This document shows positions 17,194 to 26,479 of a DNA stretch of 64,000 nt, piece by piece. Position 1 is the stretch's first letter. Every line of letters begins with the position of its first letter. This DNA is from JAVBOO01 sp031550435. Lineage in GTDB: Bacteria; Bacillota; Clostridia; Lachnospirales; WRAX01. The position numbers were made by a program, and so were the translations under genes. Below the pieces are notes generated by a model. The model was not told the origin of the DNA. It was given only the letters and a program-made list of their open reading frames with translations, and made no database searches. Location of the stretch: contig JAVBOO010000034.1 of NCBI GenBank assembly GCA_031550435.1, positions 1 through 64,000 on the forward strand, read 5' to 3'.

Positions 17194-20148
17194 ATGAAAA
17201 AGTTGCCGGCACTGATACTATTGTTTGTGCTAATACTGGAAACAGCCGTATTCGCTCAGACAGACGATTATATAGTTTCCGATAATGTTTCGCAGACGTA
17301 TTCGGGAATACTGGACGCGGCTTCGATCGCGGCGAACGTAAAGTTCGGGGATGTGCCGGATAATCACTGGGCGAGAACCGCAATAATTAGAGATGCCGCG
17401 CTTAACCTCATAAAGGGCTACGGAGGCAAGTTTACCCCCGAAGCCAAGCAGACAAACGAAGAGGTCATAGATACCCTGATAAGGGTAATAGGCAGGGAGA
17501 GGGAAGCCGCAGCCATTGCCGCTTCGATCGTTGCCCAAGCTCCGGCAGACTCAAATCTTAAAACGATGCAGGCTCTCGGTAGTTTGAACTTAGCCTCTCA
17601 AATCGGCATTATTACTCCTGCCGAGTATGCGGACGCGATAACTCAAACAACTGCGGCAGGCAATGCGTATTCAACGTTTGTCAGGCTTGCCCCCGCAACA
17701 AGAGAGAATGTCGCGAATTGGATAGTTCTCGCCCTTCGCTCGGTAAACCCGGCTGCTTTTCCGCCGGTCGCTACTGTTCAAAAAATTGTCGGCCTGTCAG
17801 ACTACAGAAACATTTCTGCGTCGACCGCAATGTCGGTTGAGGCGGTTTTGAACGCAAAGGTTATGTCGGCATATTCCGATAACACGTTTAAGCCGAAAAA
17901 CGGAGTAACGCGCGCCGAGCTTGCACAGATGCTCTATAATCTCGACAACAACTATTTCGGAATAGCCGGCCTCGAAAAAAAGACGGGAACAGTCGGCGAG
18001 TTGAGAAACAACCAATATACGGAAAACGGCGCTGTTTCGTTTTGGCGCAATATATATGTGAGGACAGCGGCAGGGAAAATCGACGTTTTGCGCTATGAAA
18101 TCTATTCCTCCACAAATCCTCAGCCGAGAAACAGGGACGCGGTAACGCTTCGTCTCGGCGCTGTATCCGGCATGGAAGCACTGAAAGAAGGCGATGCTAT
18201 AGAATACATCGTCAGAGAGTCCGACAAGGCAGTTTTGCATGTTCAGGTTAAAAGCGCGCTGACAGCGACGACCGTGAGCGGACAGCTCTATTCCGTCGAT
18301 GCATCGGCAAACACTATAAACATAACGGATTCGGCGAACAAGCATTTTATTTATAACACGGCGGAAGGCCTGTTTGTTAAAGACGGAAGCACAGCCTATC
18401 TCAATATAGCTAATCTTAAGATTGATATTTCTAAGCTGCCTTACGGAAGTAATGTAAGCCTTAAGCTTATAAATAATACCGTAACCGAAGTAGCTTATAT
18501 CGGCAGGCAAACCCTTTATTCCGAAATCAGAGGCATAGTAATCGAAAACAATGCGGATTACGGTTATATTACCGTTGTTGACAGCAAGGGCAACGAGCTT
18601 ACGAAATATTACTACGAAAGCGATATGACTGTCGAGAAGCAGCAGTATTATGACGCCGAGGACGAAATCGGCTATATAGACTCGCTGTTCCCCGATTTCA
18701 GATATGACCCGAGAGACTGCGGCATTAACGATATCGAACCCGGAGACGTCGTTGTCCTCACGTTTGCAAAGGGCAGCAGAGATGAAATCGTTCATATAAG
18801 CGCATCGACGAACTATCAGGCGCGATACGGCAAAATCATTACTCTGCAAAACGACGAAAGCGGCGAGTTTGCCCAAATGCTCGTCGAGTATGAAAACAAG
18901 CAGACATCTTGGTTTACGGTTCCCCGTGAAATATTCGTTTCCAAAGACGGCAAGCCCGTCGGCACCGACAAAATGCTTGTCGGGGACTGGGTTAAGCTGC
19001 TCGTTAACCAGGCGATAGTCGGGCCGGGAAAAACGGTCGAATCAGTTAAAGAGATAGTAATCGAAGGCGGGGAGCATTTTATCGGTAAAATAGTCAAGGG
19101 CAGCTTCGCCGGTATTAACAAAATACAAAAGCAGATGCAGATCCGCGATTCGTATACTCTCGAAAAGACCGGCTGGTCAGGGTATCAGAATCTTTCGAAT
19201 TACTCGATTTCCGGCAGCGACATCGAATACTATTACAACAATACAAGAGTTTCGCCCGACTATATAGAAAGGTACTTCAAGAACAGCGATGCAACGGTAT
19301 ATATAGCTCTCGAGAAGAATTACTCGGGTGAAAGGGTCAGAAAGCTGACGTTCAGACTGTCAAGAGATGAAGCTCTTAAACCCGATACGGTTACGGCTTC
19401 GTCAGGTGACGGCAAATTCTCGACAATCGGAAACGCAAATCTGACGACCGATAACGGCACAATAGTAGTCCGCTACGGCAGGCTCGTAAGCGGCAAGGAC
19501 ATATACAGTTCGGACTATGCCAGGGTTATCCTAAACGGTGACAAGTCGGCATCGGTTGTTGTCATATCCGATGTTCCCGATAATTCCGGCATAATGATAG
19601 CGAGGGGACGGATACGTTCCATAGACGACGGGAAGAGCTTCTCCGTTCAGTCCATGAGTGTTCTGAGCGGACAGGAATGGGTTTATACGCCCGTTGCCCG
19701 AGAGTTTTCGATAGATCATAACACAAGGTTTATAAGCGCAGACGGAACTCTGAACGCGAAAGACTTTATCGGTTATACCGAAGTATCAAAGATCGACAAG
19801 GTATACTATATAGTAACGGACGGTTCAAGGGCTACGCATATAATTGAAGCTCCGTATGCTACAAACTGCGTGAAAGGCACGGTTTACAAGATCGAAGGAG
19901 ACATACTGCATCTGAAGGACGCAATGTACCGCGATGCAAAAACGGGAGTATGGAAACCTGTCAGCAACACGAATGCCGTAATCAAGGTTAATGTGTATCA
20001 AAACTCCGTTATTGCCAGAAACAATGCGGTTGCGGCGAAAAACTCCTTTGTTGCGGGAGACGTCATAAGGGCGTTTTCGGTCAGCCTTCCCTCAAGAATC
20101 GAGAGCGGCATAACCATAGACGGCTATATAATCTATGTTGACAATTAA
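17194..20148 (+). CDS. S-layer homology (SLH) domain surface protein
   Basis: 984 aa from the ATG at 17194 (GGAGGT 4 bases upstream). A signal peptide (MKKLPALILLFVLILETAVFA) is followed by SLH-type repeats in about the first 260 residues: FGDVPDNHWARTAI, IKGYGGKFTPEAKQTNEE, and VMSAYSDNTFKPKNGVTRAELAQML. SLH domains bind pyruvylated secondary cell-wall polymers, so the protein is probably wall-anchored. The remaining 700 residues are beta-rich with many short strand-turn repeats (for example VSGQLYSVDASANTINITD) and no recognised enzyme motif; I cannot assign a function. It is followed after 21 bases by a second SLH gene and is probably co-transcribed with it. Confidence 0.88.
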   Translation: MKKLPALILLFVLILETAVFAQTDDYIVSDNVSQTYSGILDAASIAANVKFGDVPDNHWARTAIIRDAALNLIKGYGGKFTPEAKQTNEEVIDTLIRVIGREREAAAIAASIVAQAPADSNLKTMQALGSLNLASQIGIITPAEYADAITQTTAAGNAYSTFVRLAPATRENVANWIVLALRSVNPAAFPPVATVQKIVGLSDYRNISASTAMSVEAVLNAKVMSAYSDNTFKPKNGVTRAELAQMLYNLDNNYFGIAGLEKKTGTVGELRNNQYTENGAVSFWRNIYVRTAAGKIDVLRYEIYSSTNPQPRNRDAVTLRLGAVSGMEALKEGDAIEYIVRESDKAVLHVQVKSALTATTVSGQLYSVDASANTINITDSANKHFIYNTAEGLFVKDGSTAYLNIANLKIDISKLPYGSNVSLKLINNTVTEVAYIGRQTLYSEIRGIVIENNADYGYITVVDSKGNELTKYYYESDMTVEKQQYYDAEDEIGYIDSLFPDFRYDPRDCGINDIEPGDVVVLTFAKGSRDEIVHISASTNYQARYGKIITLQNDESGEFAQMLVEYENKQTSWFTVPREIFVSKDGKPVGTDKMLVGDWVKLLVNQAIVGPGKTVESVKEIVIEGGEHFIGKIVKGSFAGINKIQKQMQIRDSYTLEKTGWSGYQNLSNYSISGSDIEYYYNNTRVSPDYIERYFKNSDATVYIALEKNYSGERVRKLTFRLSRDEALKPDTVTASSGDGKFSTIGNANLTTDNGTIVVRYGRLVSGKDIYSSDYARVILNGDKSASVVVISDVPDNSGIMIARGRIRSIDDGKSFSVQSMSVLSGQEWVYTPVAREFSIDHNTRFISADGTLNAKDFIGYTEVSKIDKVYYIVTDGSRATHIIEAPYATNCVKGTVYKIEGDILHLKDAMYRDAKTGVWKPVSNTNAVIKVNVYQNSVIARNNAVAAKNSFVAGDVIRAFSVSLPSRIESGITIDGYIIYVDN

Positions 20149-20169
20149 AGTAATTTTGTGGAGGACGTT

Positions 20170-21681
20170 ATGAAAAAACTGCTTATCGCGGCTGCGGTAT
20201 TCATTATAAGCCTGCTTTCCCTTTCCGCCTGCGTGTTTGCGCAGCCAGGCAAGATCGGCTTTTTCGGGGGGATAACCGAGGGAACTCGTCTCCCGAAGAC
20301 GACGGAGCAGCTTATCGCGCAAACGACGACGAAGAAAAATACATCGGTTACGGTGCCGTATAAAGAAGTGCTGTTTCTGACAGGTCAGCCGATAGAGTAT
20401 TCGGGTACGATGACGGTTAAAACGTCGGCAGAGCCTGTGAACGACCTCGGAACAATAAAGGTTACGTATACTGTCGCGGCAAAGGCATCAGAGAAAGACA
20501 GTATTGCCAGAAACATAGTGTATAATGTTAACTACAGAAAGCAAAACGGGCAGACGGTGTACGACTACGAAGCGGTGACCCGTACGGAGACTATTACTGC
20601 CGGGGGAACGGTTTACAAACTTGTACCCGCGCAGTCGCATTTCAGCGTAAGCATACTTGAGGATAAAACGCCGGGCGTGAGCTATTTTAGGGGTGATATT
20701 TCGCAAAAATCCGTTTATTCGGCCGCAAGCGGAGGCGATGTGACATTCGAGTCGTCGGGCTCGATTTACGGGTACGACTGCGCATGGTCAAACACCGAAA
20801 CCCAGAGATTGGACTGTGTTGTATACGGCGACGGATGGCAGACGAAGTATCAGGTTAGGCCGAGCGTTTCGGTTAACAAAACACTGCAATACACTCAAAA
20901 CGAGCCGACCGCCATAAGCTTTCCCGGTAACTTTAAGGAAGTGATGTCTAACCAAAGCGGTTTGCAGTACGACATATTCGTTCTTCCCCAGCGCTTTTCG
21001 GGAACGCCGTTTCAAGGCTCCGCTTCGATTTCGACGTTTAACGCTTTTGAACAGTTGACGGCTCCGGATGTTTCGATACTGAAGGGCCATGCTGCCGAAG
21101 ACGATATAAAAAAATTGTATGCACTCGGGATACTGAGCGGCCCGGCGGAGTATTATGTGCCGAACCAGGCCGTAACAAGGGGCGAGTTTGTAACGATGCT
21201 TGTAAAGGCGATAAAATTGCCTGTCGAACCCGTGCAAACAGGGAACTCGAAGAAAAATGTCATAAACGTCACGTTTCCGGACGTGCTCCCGAGCCGAGCC
21301 GATTATCCGTATATAATGGCTGCGAATAAGTCCGGGCTGGCAGTTGGGAGAGGAAACGGCAGGTTCTATGTTGATTACTCTCTCGAAAAAGAAGAGGCTT
21401 ACGCGGTAGCGATAAGGGCTTTGGGGCTTTCGAATCTCGGGCTAAACCCCGGCGTTTTGACGGTTTATGCCGACAATGCAAAAATATCCGACTGGGCGAA
21501 GCGGGAGATAAACGCGGGTACTAAAATCGGATTGTTCAAGCCGGACGCGAGCGGCAATATCAATCCCAAGAGCTATCTCTCAAAAGCCGAGGCTGCCGCG
21601 CTGATAAACAGTATAACCGAGTATATGAGAACGGGTTTGCAGCTCGATTATACCGAGCATATAGTAAATTACACTTATTAA
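20170..21681 (+). CDS. SLH domain protein, C-terminal SLH type
   Basis: 503 aa from the ATG at 20170 (GTGGAGGA upstream). Signal peptide MKKLLIAAAVFIISLLSLSA...FAQ. A beta-rich N-terminal region of about 280 residues of unknown function is followed by three SLH repeats: DIKKLYALGILSGPAEYYVPNQ..TRGEFVTMLV, PDVLPSRADYPYIMAANKSGLAVGRG, and ISDWAKREINAGTKIGLFKPD..LSKAEAAALI. It is exported and probably wall-bound. The anchor is at the opposite end from its neighbour at 17194, so the two could present different domains on the same surface (inference). A repeat A copy follows the stop codon directly. Confidence 0.88.
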   Translation: MKKLLIAAAVFIISLLSLSACVFAQPGKIGFFGGITEGTRLPKTTEQLIAQTTTKKNTSVTVPYKEVLFLTGQPIEYSGTMTVKTSAEPVNDLGTIKVTYTVAAKASEKDSIARNIVYNVNYRKQNGQTVYDYEAVTRTETITAGGTVYKLVPAQSHFSVSILEDKTPGVSYFRGDISQKSVYSAASGGDVTFESSGSIYGYDCAWSNTETQRLDCVVYGDGWQTKYQVRPSVSVNKTLQYTQNEPTAISFPGNFKEVMSNQSGLQYDIFVLPQRFSGTPFQGSASISTFNAFEQLTAPDVSILKGHAAEDDIKKLYALGILSGPAEYYVPNQAVTRGEFVTMLVKAIKLPVEPVQTGNSKKNVINVTFPDVLPSRADYPYIMAANKSGLAVGRGNGRFYVDYSLEKEEAYAVAIRALGLSNLGLNPGVLTVYADNAKISDWAKREINAGTKIGLFKPDASGNINPKSYLSKAEAAALINSITEYMRTGLQLDYTEHIVNYTY

Positions 21682-21683
21682 TG

Positions 21684-21765
21684 AGGCGGCAATTAAACCA
21701 TTCGTTAAACTTGCCGCCTAAATCCCCATTAGGACGGCAGGGCCGGTATAAGGGGGTTAATAACG
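21684..21765 (+). repeat. Interspersed repeat family A, copy 3
   Basis: GGCGGCAATTAAACCATTCG...CTTGCCGCC palindrome, then ATTAGGACGGCAGGGCCGGT and ATAAGGGGGTTAATAACG. The right-half palindrome is missing. It begins 3 bases after the stop of the SLH gene. Confidence 0.7.
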
Positions 21766-21804
21766 CGGGAAGTAAAGGTTTGGTAAACGTGTAACTTTTT
21801 ATAA

Positions 21805-21840
21805 AAGTACGCCGCACGGTAAATTTTGTGCGGCGTACTT
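21805..21840. other. Strong hairpin downstream of the SLH pair
   Basis: AAGTACGCCGCAC (21805-21817) pairs perfectly with GTGCGGCGTACTT (21828-21840). There is no T-run on the plus strand, so it is not a textbook terminator for the SLH genes; it may still block or protect transcripts. Confidence 0.55.
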
Positions 21841-21961
21841 GACGTTTGCGTAAAAAAATTATACCATAAGAAGTGTTGAAAATTACGCATGGCAATGGTG
21901 TAATACCGGTTTTAACTCTATTCACTATTCACCATACTCATATTATTCTTCGGAGGCACAT

Positions 21962-23110
21962 ATGAAAAAACTGTTCAAACGTTTTTCCGCTCTTGTGTTA
22001 GTCGTAATGTTGATATTCCCGAATGCCGTATATGCGGGCTATAAAGACCCTGTCGAAGCGGGAGAGTTTATTACCGAGTTGCTGCAGCTTATAAGCGACA
22101 GGTATATCGGAAGCGAAGTAGACATCGGAACCCTGTCAGATGCGGCAATTAGAGGCATCATGAATTTGCTGGACCCGTACAGCGAATATATGAGCGCTGA
22201 AGAGCTTGCAGATCTTTTGGACTATCTTGCCGGTTCGTATGCCGGAATCGGCGTGACACTTATAAGGGGCACGGACAACAATATTTACATAGACGATGTG
22301 CAAAACGGCTCCAGTGCGCAAAAAGCAGGGGTTATGCCGGGCGACATGGTTTATAAAATAGACGGAAAATTTGTTACCGGCTGGGATTTCGAATCGCTCC
22401 AAAACATTATGGACACGTTCGGGGACAAGTCGTTTAAGCTCACGGTTATACGAGATTTTAAAGCGATTGACTTTACCGTAAAGCGTGAGGATACTGTATA
22501 CAAGACGATTTTTTGCGATACGCTCGATAAGGTTCACGCCGCATCGGGCAAAGACGTTAAAAACATTGGCTACATTTATATTTCGGCAATCGGATATGCT
22601 ACGGGACACGAGTTTGACAGCGCTGTAAAAAGATTGGTTGACAAGGGCGTTAAGACTGTTGTTATCGACATGAGAAACAATCCCGGCGGCTATGTGGATA
22701 CTGCTTTGAATATTTGCGGTCAAATCGTTCCGAGCGGTCCGATTATTTATACCCAGGAAAAAGGAATGCAAAAGGAAGTACATAATTCCACACTCGAAAA
22801 AAGTCCGTTTACGAAAGTTTACGTCGTTGTAAACGGTTATACGGCATCTGCCGCCGAAATTATAGCATCGGCGCTGCAAGATTCGGGGGCGGTTGTTGTC
22901 GGCGAGAATTCGTACGGCAAGGGAGTAATACAGACGTTGTATGCGCTATCAAACGGCGGCTGCATCAAACTGACCACAGGCGAGTATTTCAGGAGAAGCG
23001 GCGAAAAACTGAACAAAATCGGCATTGCCCCTGACATAGCTGTCACGGATGAGGCGACCGGCGGCGTGGATCAATGCATAAGAGCGGTTATAAACGATAT
23101 TTACAAATAA
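21962..23110 (+). CDS. S41 family C-terminal processing peptidase (CtpA-like)
   Basis: 382 aa. Signal peptide (MKKLFKRFSALVLVVMLIFPNAVYA), N-terminal helix bundle with LLDPYSEYM, a PDZ domain (about 90-170, IGVTLIRG...GVMPGDMVYKIDG), then the S41 protease core. Catalytic residues by family pattern are S296 in TASAAEI and K320 in NSYGKGVIQT; MRNNPGG is also present. These enzymes cleave exported or membrane proteins near the C-terminus. GGAGG precedes the ATG. Its position next to SLH proteins suggests action at the cell surface, but the substrate is unknown. Confidence 0.93.
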   Translation: MKKLFKRFSALVLVVMLIFPNAVYAGYKDPVEAGEFITELLQLISDRYIGSEVDIGTLSDAAIRGIMNLLDPYSEYMSAEELADLLDYLAGSYAGIGVTLIRGTDNNIYIDDVQNGSSAQKAGVMPGDMVYKIDGKFVTGWDFESLQNIMDTFGDKSFKLTVIRDFKAIDFTVKREDTVYKTIFCDTLDKVHAASGKDVKNIGYIYISAIGYATGHEFDSAVKRLVDKGVKTVVIDMRNNPGGYVDTALNICGQIVPSGPIIYTQEKGMQKEVHNSTLEKSPFTKVYVVVNGYTASAAEIIASALQDSGAVVVGENSYGKGVIQTLYALSNGGCIKLTTGEYFRRSGEKLNKIGIAPDIAVTDEATGGVDQCIRAVINDIYK

Positions 23111-23140
23111 CAGGGTAGCAAAACGGATTATTTTTACACG

Positions 23141-23252
23141 ATGCGGCAATAATAGATACAGCCTGAAAACCAAACAAGCGCGGTTTAGACCGTTTTTGGT
23201 TTAAACGACTATAATTCGGCGCTAAAAAAGGCTGTATCTCTATTGCGGATGT
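23141..23252 (+). repeat. Large hairpin enclosing a family C element
   Basis: The outer arms GCAATAATAGATACAGCCT (around 23145-23163) and AGGCTGTATCTCTATTGC (around 23229-23247) pair with one small bulge. Inside lies a family C core, CCGTTTTTGGTTTAAACGAC, at 23190-23209. It separates the S41 gene from the small ORF at 23259 and could act as a terminator or RNA stabiliser. Confidence 0.6.
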
Positions 23253-23258
23253 GATTAG

Positions 23259-23420
23259 ATGGTAAACGTAATGTCTACGATGTGCTGTAAAAGCTACAGG
23301 CCGCTTTTTGGCTCGGCGGCGGTGAATAAAGAAGGGGACTGCTCCGGCTGCGTGTTTTTTTCCGCCAGAAATTGCGGCAAGAGATTGGAATTTACATTTA
23401 AAAATCGCGTTGATGTTTAA
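23259..23420 (+). CDS. Possible small cysteine-rich protein
   Basis: 53 aa, read directly from the sequence. Cysteines are placed as CC (residues 9-10), C28, C31 and C39, with GDCSGCVFFSARNCGKRLEF in the second half; the arrangement could bind a metal. It ends 24 bases before recU. The ribosome site is weak (GGATG, close to the ATG), and an internal ATG at 23271 is possible. I do not recognise a family. It could also be chance. Confidence 0.35.
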   Translation: MVNVMSTMCCKSYRPLFGSAAVNKEGDCSGCVFFSARNCGKRLEFTFKNRVDV

Positions 23421-23444
23421 ACGCGTTTACCCGGGGGAATAATA

Positions 23445-23990
23445 ATGGCATGGTCGTCGAGAGGTCTCAGGGGGAGCACTCTTGAAGAGCTGATAGATAG
23501 TGTTAACTTGAAGTACAGGGCGAAGGGTCTTGCGCTTGTTAAAAAGATACCGACGCCTATAACGCCGGTAAAATTCGATAACGATACAAGAACAATAAGC
23601 CTCGCATATTTTGACGAGAAAAGCACGGTCGATTATATCGGTGTTGTTCAGGGTATACCAGTATGTTTTGACGCGAAAGAGGTTGCCGGCAATTATCTTC
23701 CGCTACAGAACGTACACGGGCACCAGCTTGAGTTCATGAGGGACTTTGAACATCAAAACGGAGTAGCGTTCTTTCTTGTTTTGTTTAAGAAGACAAACGA
23801 ATATTTCTATCTGCCGTTCCGCATTTTGGAGCGCTTTGCGGACGAAGCGGAGCGTGGCGGGAGAAAGTCGGTGCCTTACGAGGCTTTCGACAGAAAATAT
23901 CTTATACAAAACAAAGCGGGGTTCTACATACACTACTTGGAAGCGTTAGATACAGATTTGAGAGAGCAGGGGGGCAAGACGGGAGAGTAG
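23445..23990 (+). CDS. recU: Holliday junction resolvase RecU
   Basis: 181 aa, usual length. Family signature is clear: MAWSSRGLRGSTLEELID, GLALVKKIPTPITPV, FDEKSTVDYIG, and CFDAKEVAGNYLPLQNVHGHQ, containing the catalytic D, D and E-x-K of the nuclease core. It cuts four-way junctions in recombinational repair and chromosome segregation. A GGGGGAATAATA stretch precedes the ATG. In Bacilli recU is often beside a penicillin-binding protein gene; here it is followed by a lipoprotein gene. Confidence 0.95.
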   Translation: MAWSSRGLRGSTLEELIDSVNLKYRAKGLALVKKIPTPITPVKFDNDTRTISLAYFDEKSTVDYIGVVQGIPVCFDAKEVAGNYLPLQNVHGHQLEFMRDFEHQNGVAFFLVLFKKTNEYFYLPFRILERFADEAERGGRKSVPYEAFDRKYLIQNKAGFYIHYLEALDTDLREQGGKTGE

Positions 23991-23996
23991 TTTTTT

Positions 23997-25322
23997 ATGA
24001 AGAGGCATTTTGTCCTCGGGTTATTTTTACTGTGCGCGGCATTAAATACGGGATGTCTTGATACTTCTGTCAGCGACCCGTTTTCGGATTACGATATCGA
24101 AAACGATGCGCTGGCTATTTTTAACAGCGGAGACAAGAAATACGACGAAAGTGCAAGCGGAGAGCCGGAACAAACCGAATACAGCCTTCTTTATGAGTCG
24201 GGAAATTATGTCTGTTCAAAATACGAGACCGACGGATGCTATGTAGGCGCAAGCATCCAAAACGATGAGCTCGTTTCCTCATTTTCCGAGTTTGAGGCAA
24301 TAACGGCAAGCCAAGCTTTCTATGCCGTCACAATAACCCTCGGCGAGGAATATCCCGAGGAGAAAGTTTTGAGTTGTTTTGCCGCGGGGAAAAGCCCGCT
24401 TTTCACGGTCATACCACCCGCTGAGGGCGACATATACGATGCCGAAGCGCTGAATGAGTTTGCCGTTGAGGCCGGAAAGTACAATTTCCCCGTGTTTATT
24501 GAATTGTATCCTTACTCGGCAAAAGAAAAGTTTTCCGCAAAAGGCTACAAGGAGTTTTTCAGGCGCGCAAAGGCAATTTTTGACGAAAAGGCCCAAAATG
24601 TAGCTCTTATCTGGTCTTGCAGCCTCGACGATGCCGCCGCGGCGAAGGCCTACTATTGCGGAGACGAGTTTAACGATTGGGTCGGCGTGAGGATATACAG
24701 GGATCTAAACGCTTCGGGAGAGGAGGCCGTTAAGGCTATTGCGGACAGCCTGCAAAAAAACCTGGACTATTTCTATTTCAGCTATCAAAAAACCAAGCCG
24801 ATTTTTATAACAAGGCTTGGTATCAGTCATTATTCCACAAAAAACAATCTCTATTTCACGAAATCGACCGCGGAAGAGACAAAGGCGTTTTATAAATCGT
24901 TTTCTGAGAAGTACACGCGAATCAAAGCGGTTTGCTATGACGATACAAACGAGTTGAACTTTAAAAGCGGAAAAGACTATATACTTAACAATTACAGTCT
25001 GACGGACGAACCGGATATGTTGGAAGCATACACGGCCGCGATTTCCGGCTCTCGTTTTTTAGACGACGTAGTGGCCGAAAATACGGGGAGAAGCATAACA
25101 GAGAGATTTACATCTCCGTTTGCCGCATATGGCAGCGGAGACGAAATTTATGTTTCGGAAAAGAGTCTGATTTACGATCTCGGACTCGTCGGAGTAAACA
25201 ACGTGCCGGGCAGGATGATAATCGGGGGCGAGCCGTACTATCCGGCGGGAGAATTGAAGAAAAGGCTGTCCTATGATTTTTATGCGGATTCCGACAGTAA
25301 AAGCCTTGTCGTTAAGAAATAG
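23997..25322 (+). CDS. Lipoprotein with a GH26-like barrel and a C-terminal stalk domain
   Basis: 441 aa. Lipoprotein signal with lipobox LNTGC (C20). The middle part resembles GH26-type beta-mannanase barrels: YVGASIQNDE near residue 80, PVFIELYPYS, and VALIWSCS..YYCGDEFNDWVGVRIYRD, like the usual W-x-P...Y-P-G-D...D-W-V-G segment. I cannot confirm both catalytic glutamates, so activity is open. The C-terminal 70 residues (IYDLGLVGVNN...IGGEPYYPAGELKKRL) resemble a copper amine oxidase N-terminal-like stalk domain. GGGAGAG lies upstream of the ATG. Located 6 bases after recU. Confidence 0.55.
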   Translation: MKRHFVLGLFLLCAALNTGCLDTSVSDPFSDYDIENDALAIFNSGDKKYDESASGEPEQTEYSLLYESGNYVCSKYETDGCYVGASIQNDELVSSFSEFEAITASQAFYAVTITLGEEYPEEKVLSCFAAGKSPLFTVIPPAEGDIYDAEALNEFAVEAGKYNFPVFIELYPYSAKEKFSAKGYKEFFRRAKAIFDEKAQNVALIWSCSLDDAAAAKAYYCGDEFNDWVGVRIYRDLNASGEEAVKAIADSLQKNLDYFYFSYQKTKPIFITRLGISHYSTKNNLYFTKSTAEETKAFYKSFSEKYTRIKAVCYDDTNELNFKSGKDYILNNYSLTDEPDMLEAYTAAISGSRFLDDVVAENTGRSITERFTSPFAAYGSGDEIYVSEKSLIYDLGLVGVNNVPGRMIIGGEPYYPAGELKKRLSYDFYADSDSKSLVVKK

Positions 25323-25334
25323 CCGGTGTCATCA

Positions 25335-25441
25335 CTTCGGCAAAAAATATTAGAAGAATTCTATACTTTGTTGTTCCCTCGCTAAGACGCAGATGCGTTT
25401 GCTCGGTTCAAGTAACCGCGTAAGTATTTATGCGGTAATTA
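25335..25441 (+). repeat. Interspersed repeat family B, copy 3
   Basis: Contains the long form: CTTCGGCAAAAAATATTAG..., CTTTGTTGTTCCCTCGCTAA, GACGCAGATGCGTTTGCTCGG, AAGTAACCGCGTAAGTATT and GCGGTAAT. Lies between the lipoprotein gene and radC. Confidence 0.7.
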
Positions 25442-25522
25442 AGTAAACACTGATAAATTCACTACGGGCAGATACACGGCTGATTTAATCCGCGCATCCT
25501 GCCCCTTTCATATTTATCGCGG

Positions 25523-26386
25523 TTACTCTTTTTCATAGACCAAGTTCATCAGCTTCTTTTCGGAAAAACTGTAATAATTACGCCCGCCGATGATTAAATG
25601 ATCCAAAACCTTAACGTTAATGGGTTTTAGCGCGTTAACGACGGTTGCGGTCGAGTCGATGTCTCCCTGCGACGGAAACAGGTTTCCGCTCGGGTGATTA
25701 TGCGAAAGTATGACATATGCGGCGTTGTGATTGAGCACGGTTTGAACTACGGTCCTCGGGTATACAGTAGCCTCGTTAATAGTACCCCTCGATAAAAGCG
25801 CGGCTGTAATAAGCTGATGACTGTTATCGAGGCACAGCAGATACATACATTCGTTTATCTCGTTTGCGAAAAGCGAGTACAGATAGGCCGCGGCCTTTTT
25901 AGAGTTGTTAATCGGCAGGCGTTTATCCCATTTTGATGTTTCGTAGCGTTTATACATTTTCGGAAAAAGAGTAATCAAAATAGCGGTTGAAATACTGATT
26001 CCGCACCTTTTTACGATTTCTTCGGGAAAAGCGTCCATAAGAGCGGACAGCGAGCCGTATGTATCGATAAGACGGTGAGCCAGAGGGTTAACGTCACCTC
26101 TGGATACACAGTAGAACAATATCATTTCCAGAAGCTCATGCTCCGCAAACGAGTCAAGACCCGAACGCAAATACTTTTCGCGCTGGCGCTCCCTGTGTCC
26201 GTCATGTATATTATTTTTGATTTTCGGCTTGACAACGCGGAGGTTGTATTTGCCTGCCGCCTCCTCAAATGTTGCGTCTGCAAGAGTATCATAAAGTGAT
26301 TCTATCGGCGGAATTTCAGCAAATTGCTCCTTTTTCGTCTCTTCAAAATTTGCTTTTAACGGATAAACTTCGTTTTCCAATTGCAT
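25523..26386 (-). CDS. radC: RadC family JAB/MPN protein
   Basis: 287 aa. After a variable N-terminus comes GHRERQREKYLRSGLDSF, a helix-hairpin-helix region (about 60-140), and a JAMM metal-site domain with SHNHPSG...D and LLSRGTINEATVYPR. RadC-like proteins are predicted metalloproteins or nucleases of uncertain role. The ATG at 26386 touches GGGGAG; a TTG two codons later is spaced better and may be the true start. The HHH part seems shortened (YCVSRGDVNPLAHRLIDTYG). Confidence 0.9.
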   Translation of the reverse strand: MQLENEVYPLKANFEETKKEQFAEIPPIESLYDTLADATFEEAAGKYNLRVVKPKIKNNIHDGHRERQREKYLRSGLDSFAEHELLEMILFYCVSRGDVNPLAHRLIDTYGSLSALMDAFPEEIVKRCGISISTAILITLFPKMYKRYETSKWDKRLPINNSKKAAAYLYSLFANEINECMYLLCLDNSHQLITAALLSRGTINEATVYPRTVVQTVLNHNAAYVILSHNHPSGNLFPSQGDIDSTATVVNALKPINVKVLDHLIIGGRNYYSFSEKKLMNLVYEKE

Positions 26387-26479
26387 TCTCCCCGGAATGT
26401 TATTGACTCCGCAATAAAACAGCGAACAAGGCTAAGAACAGCCATTGTTTAATCGTAGGAGTTGGTGTTTGTCGCAGAC

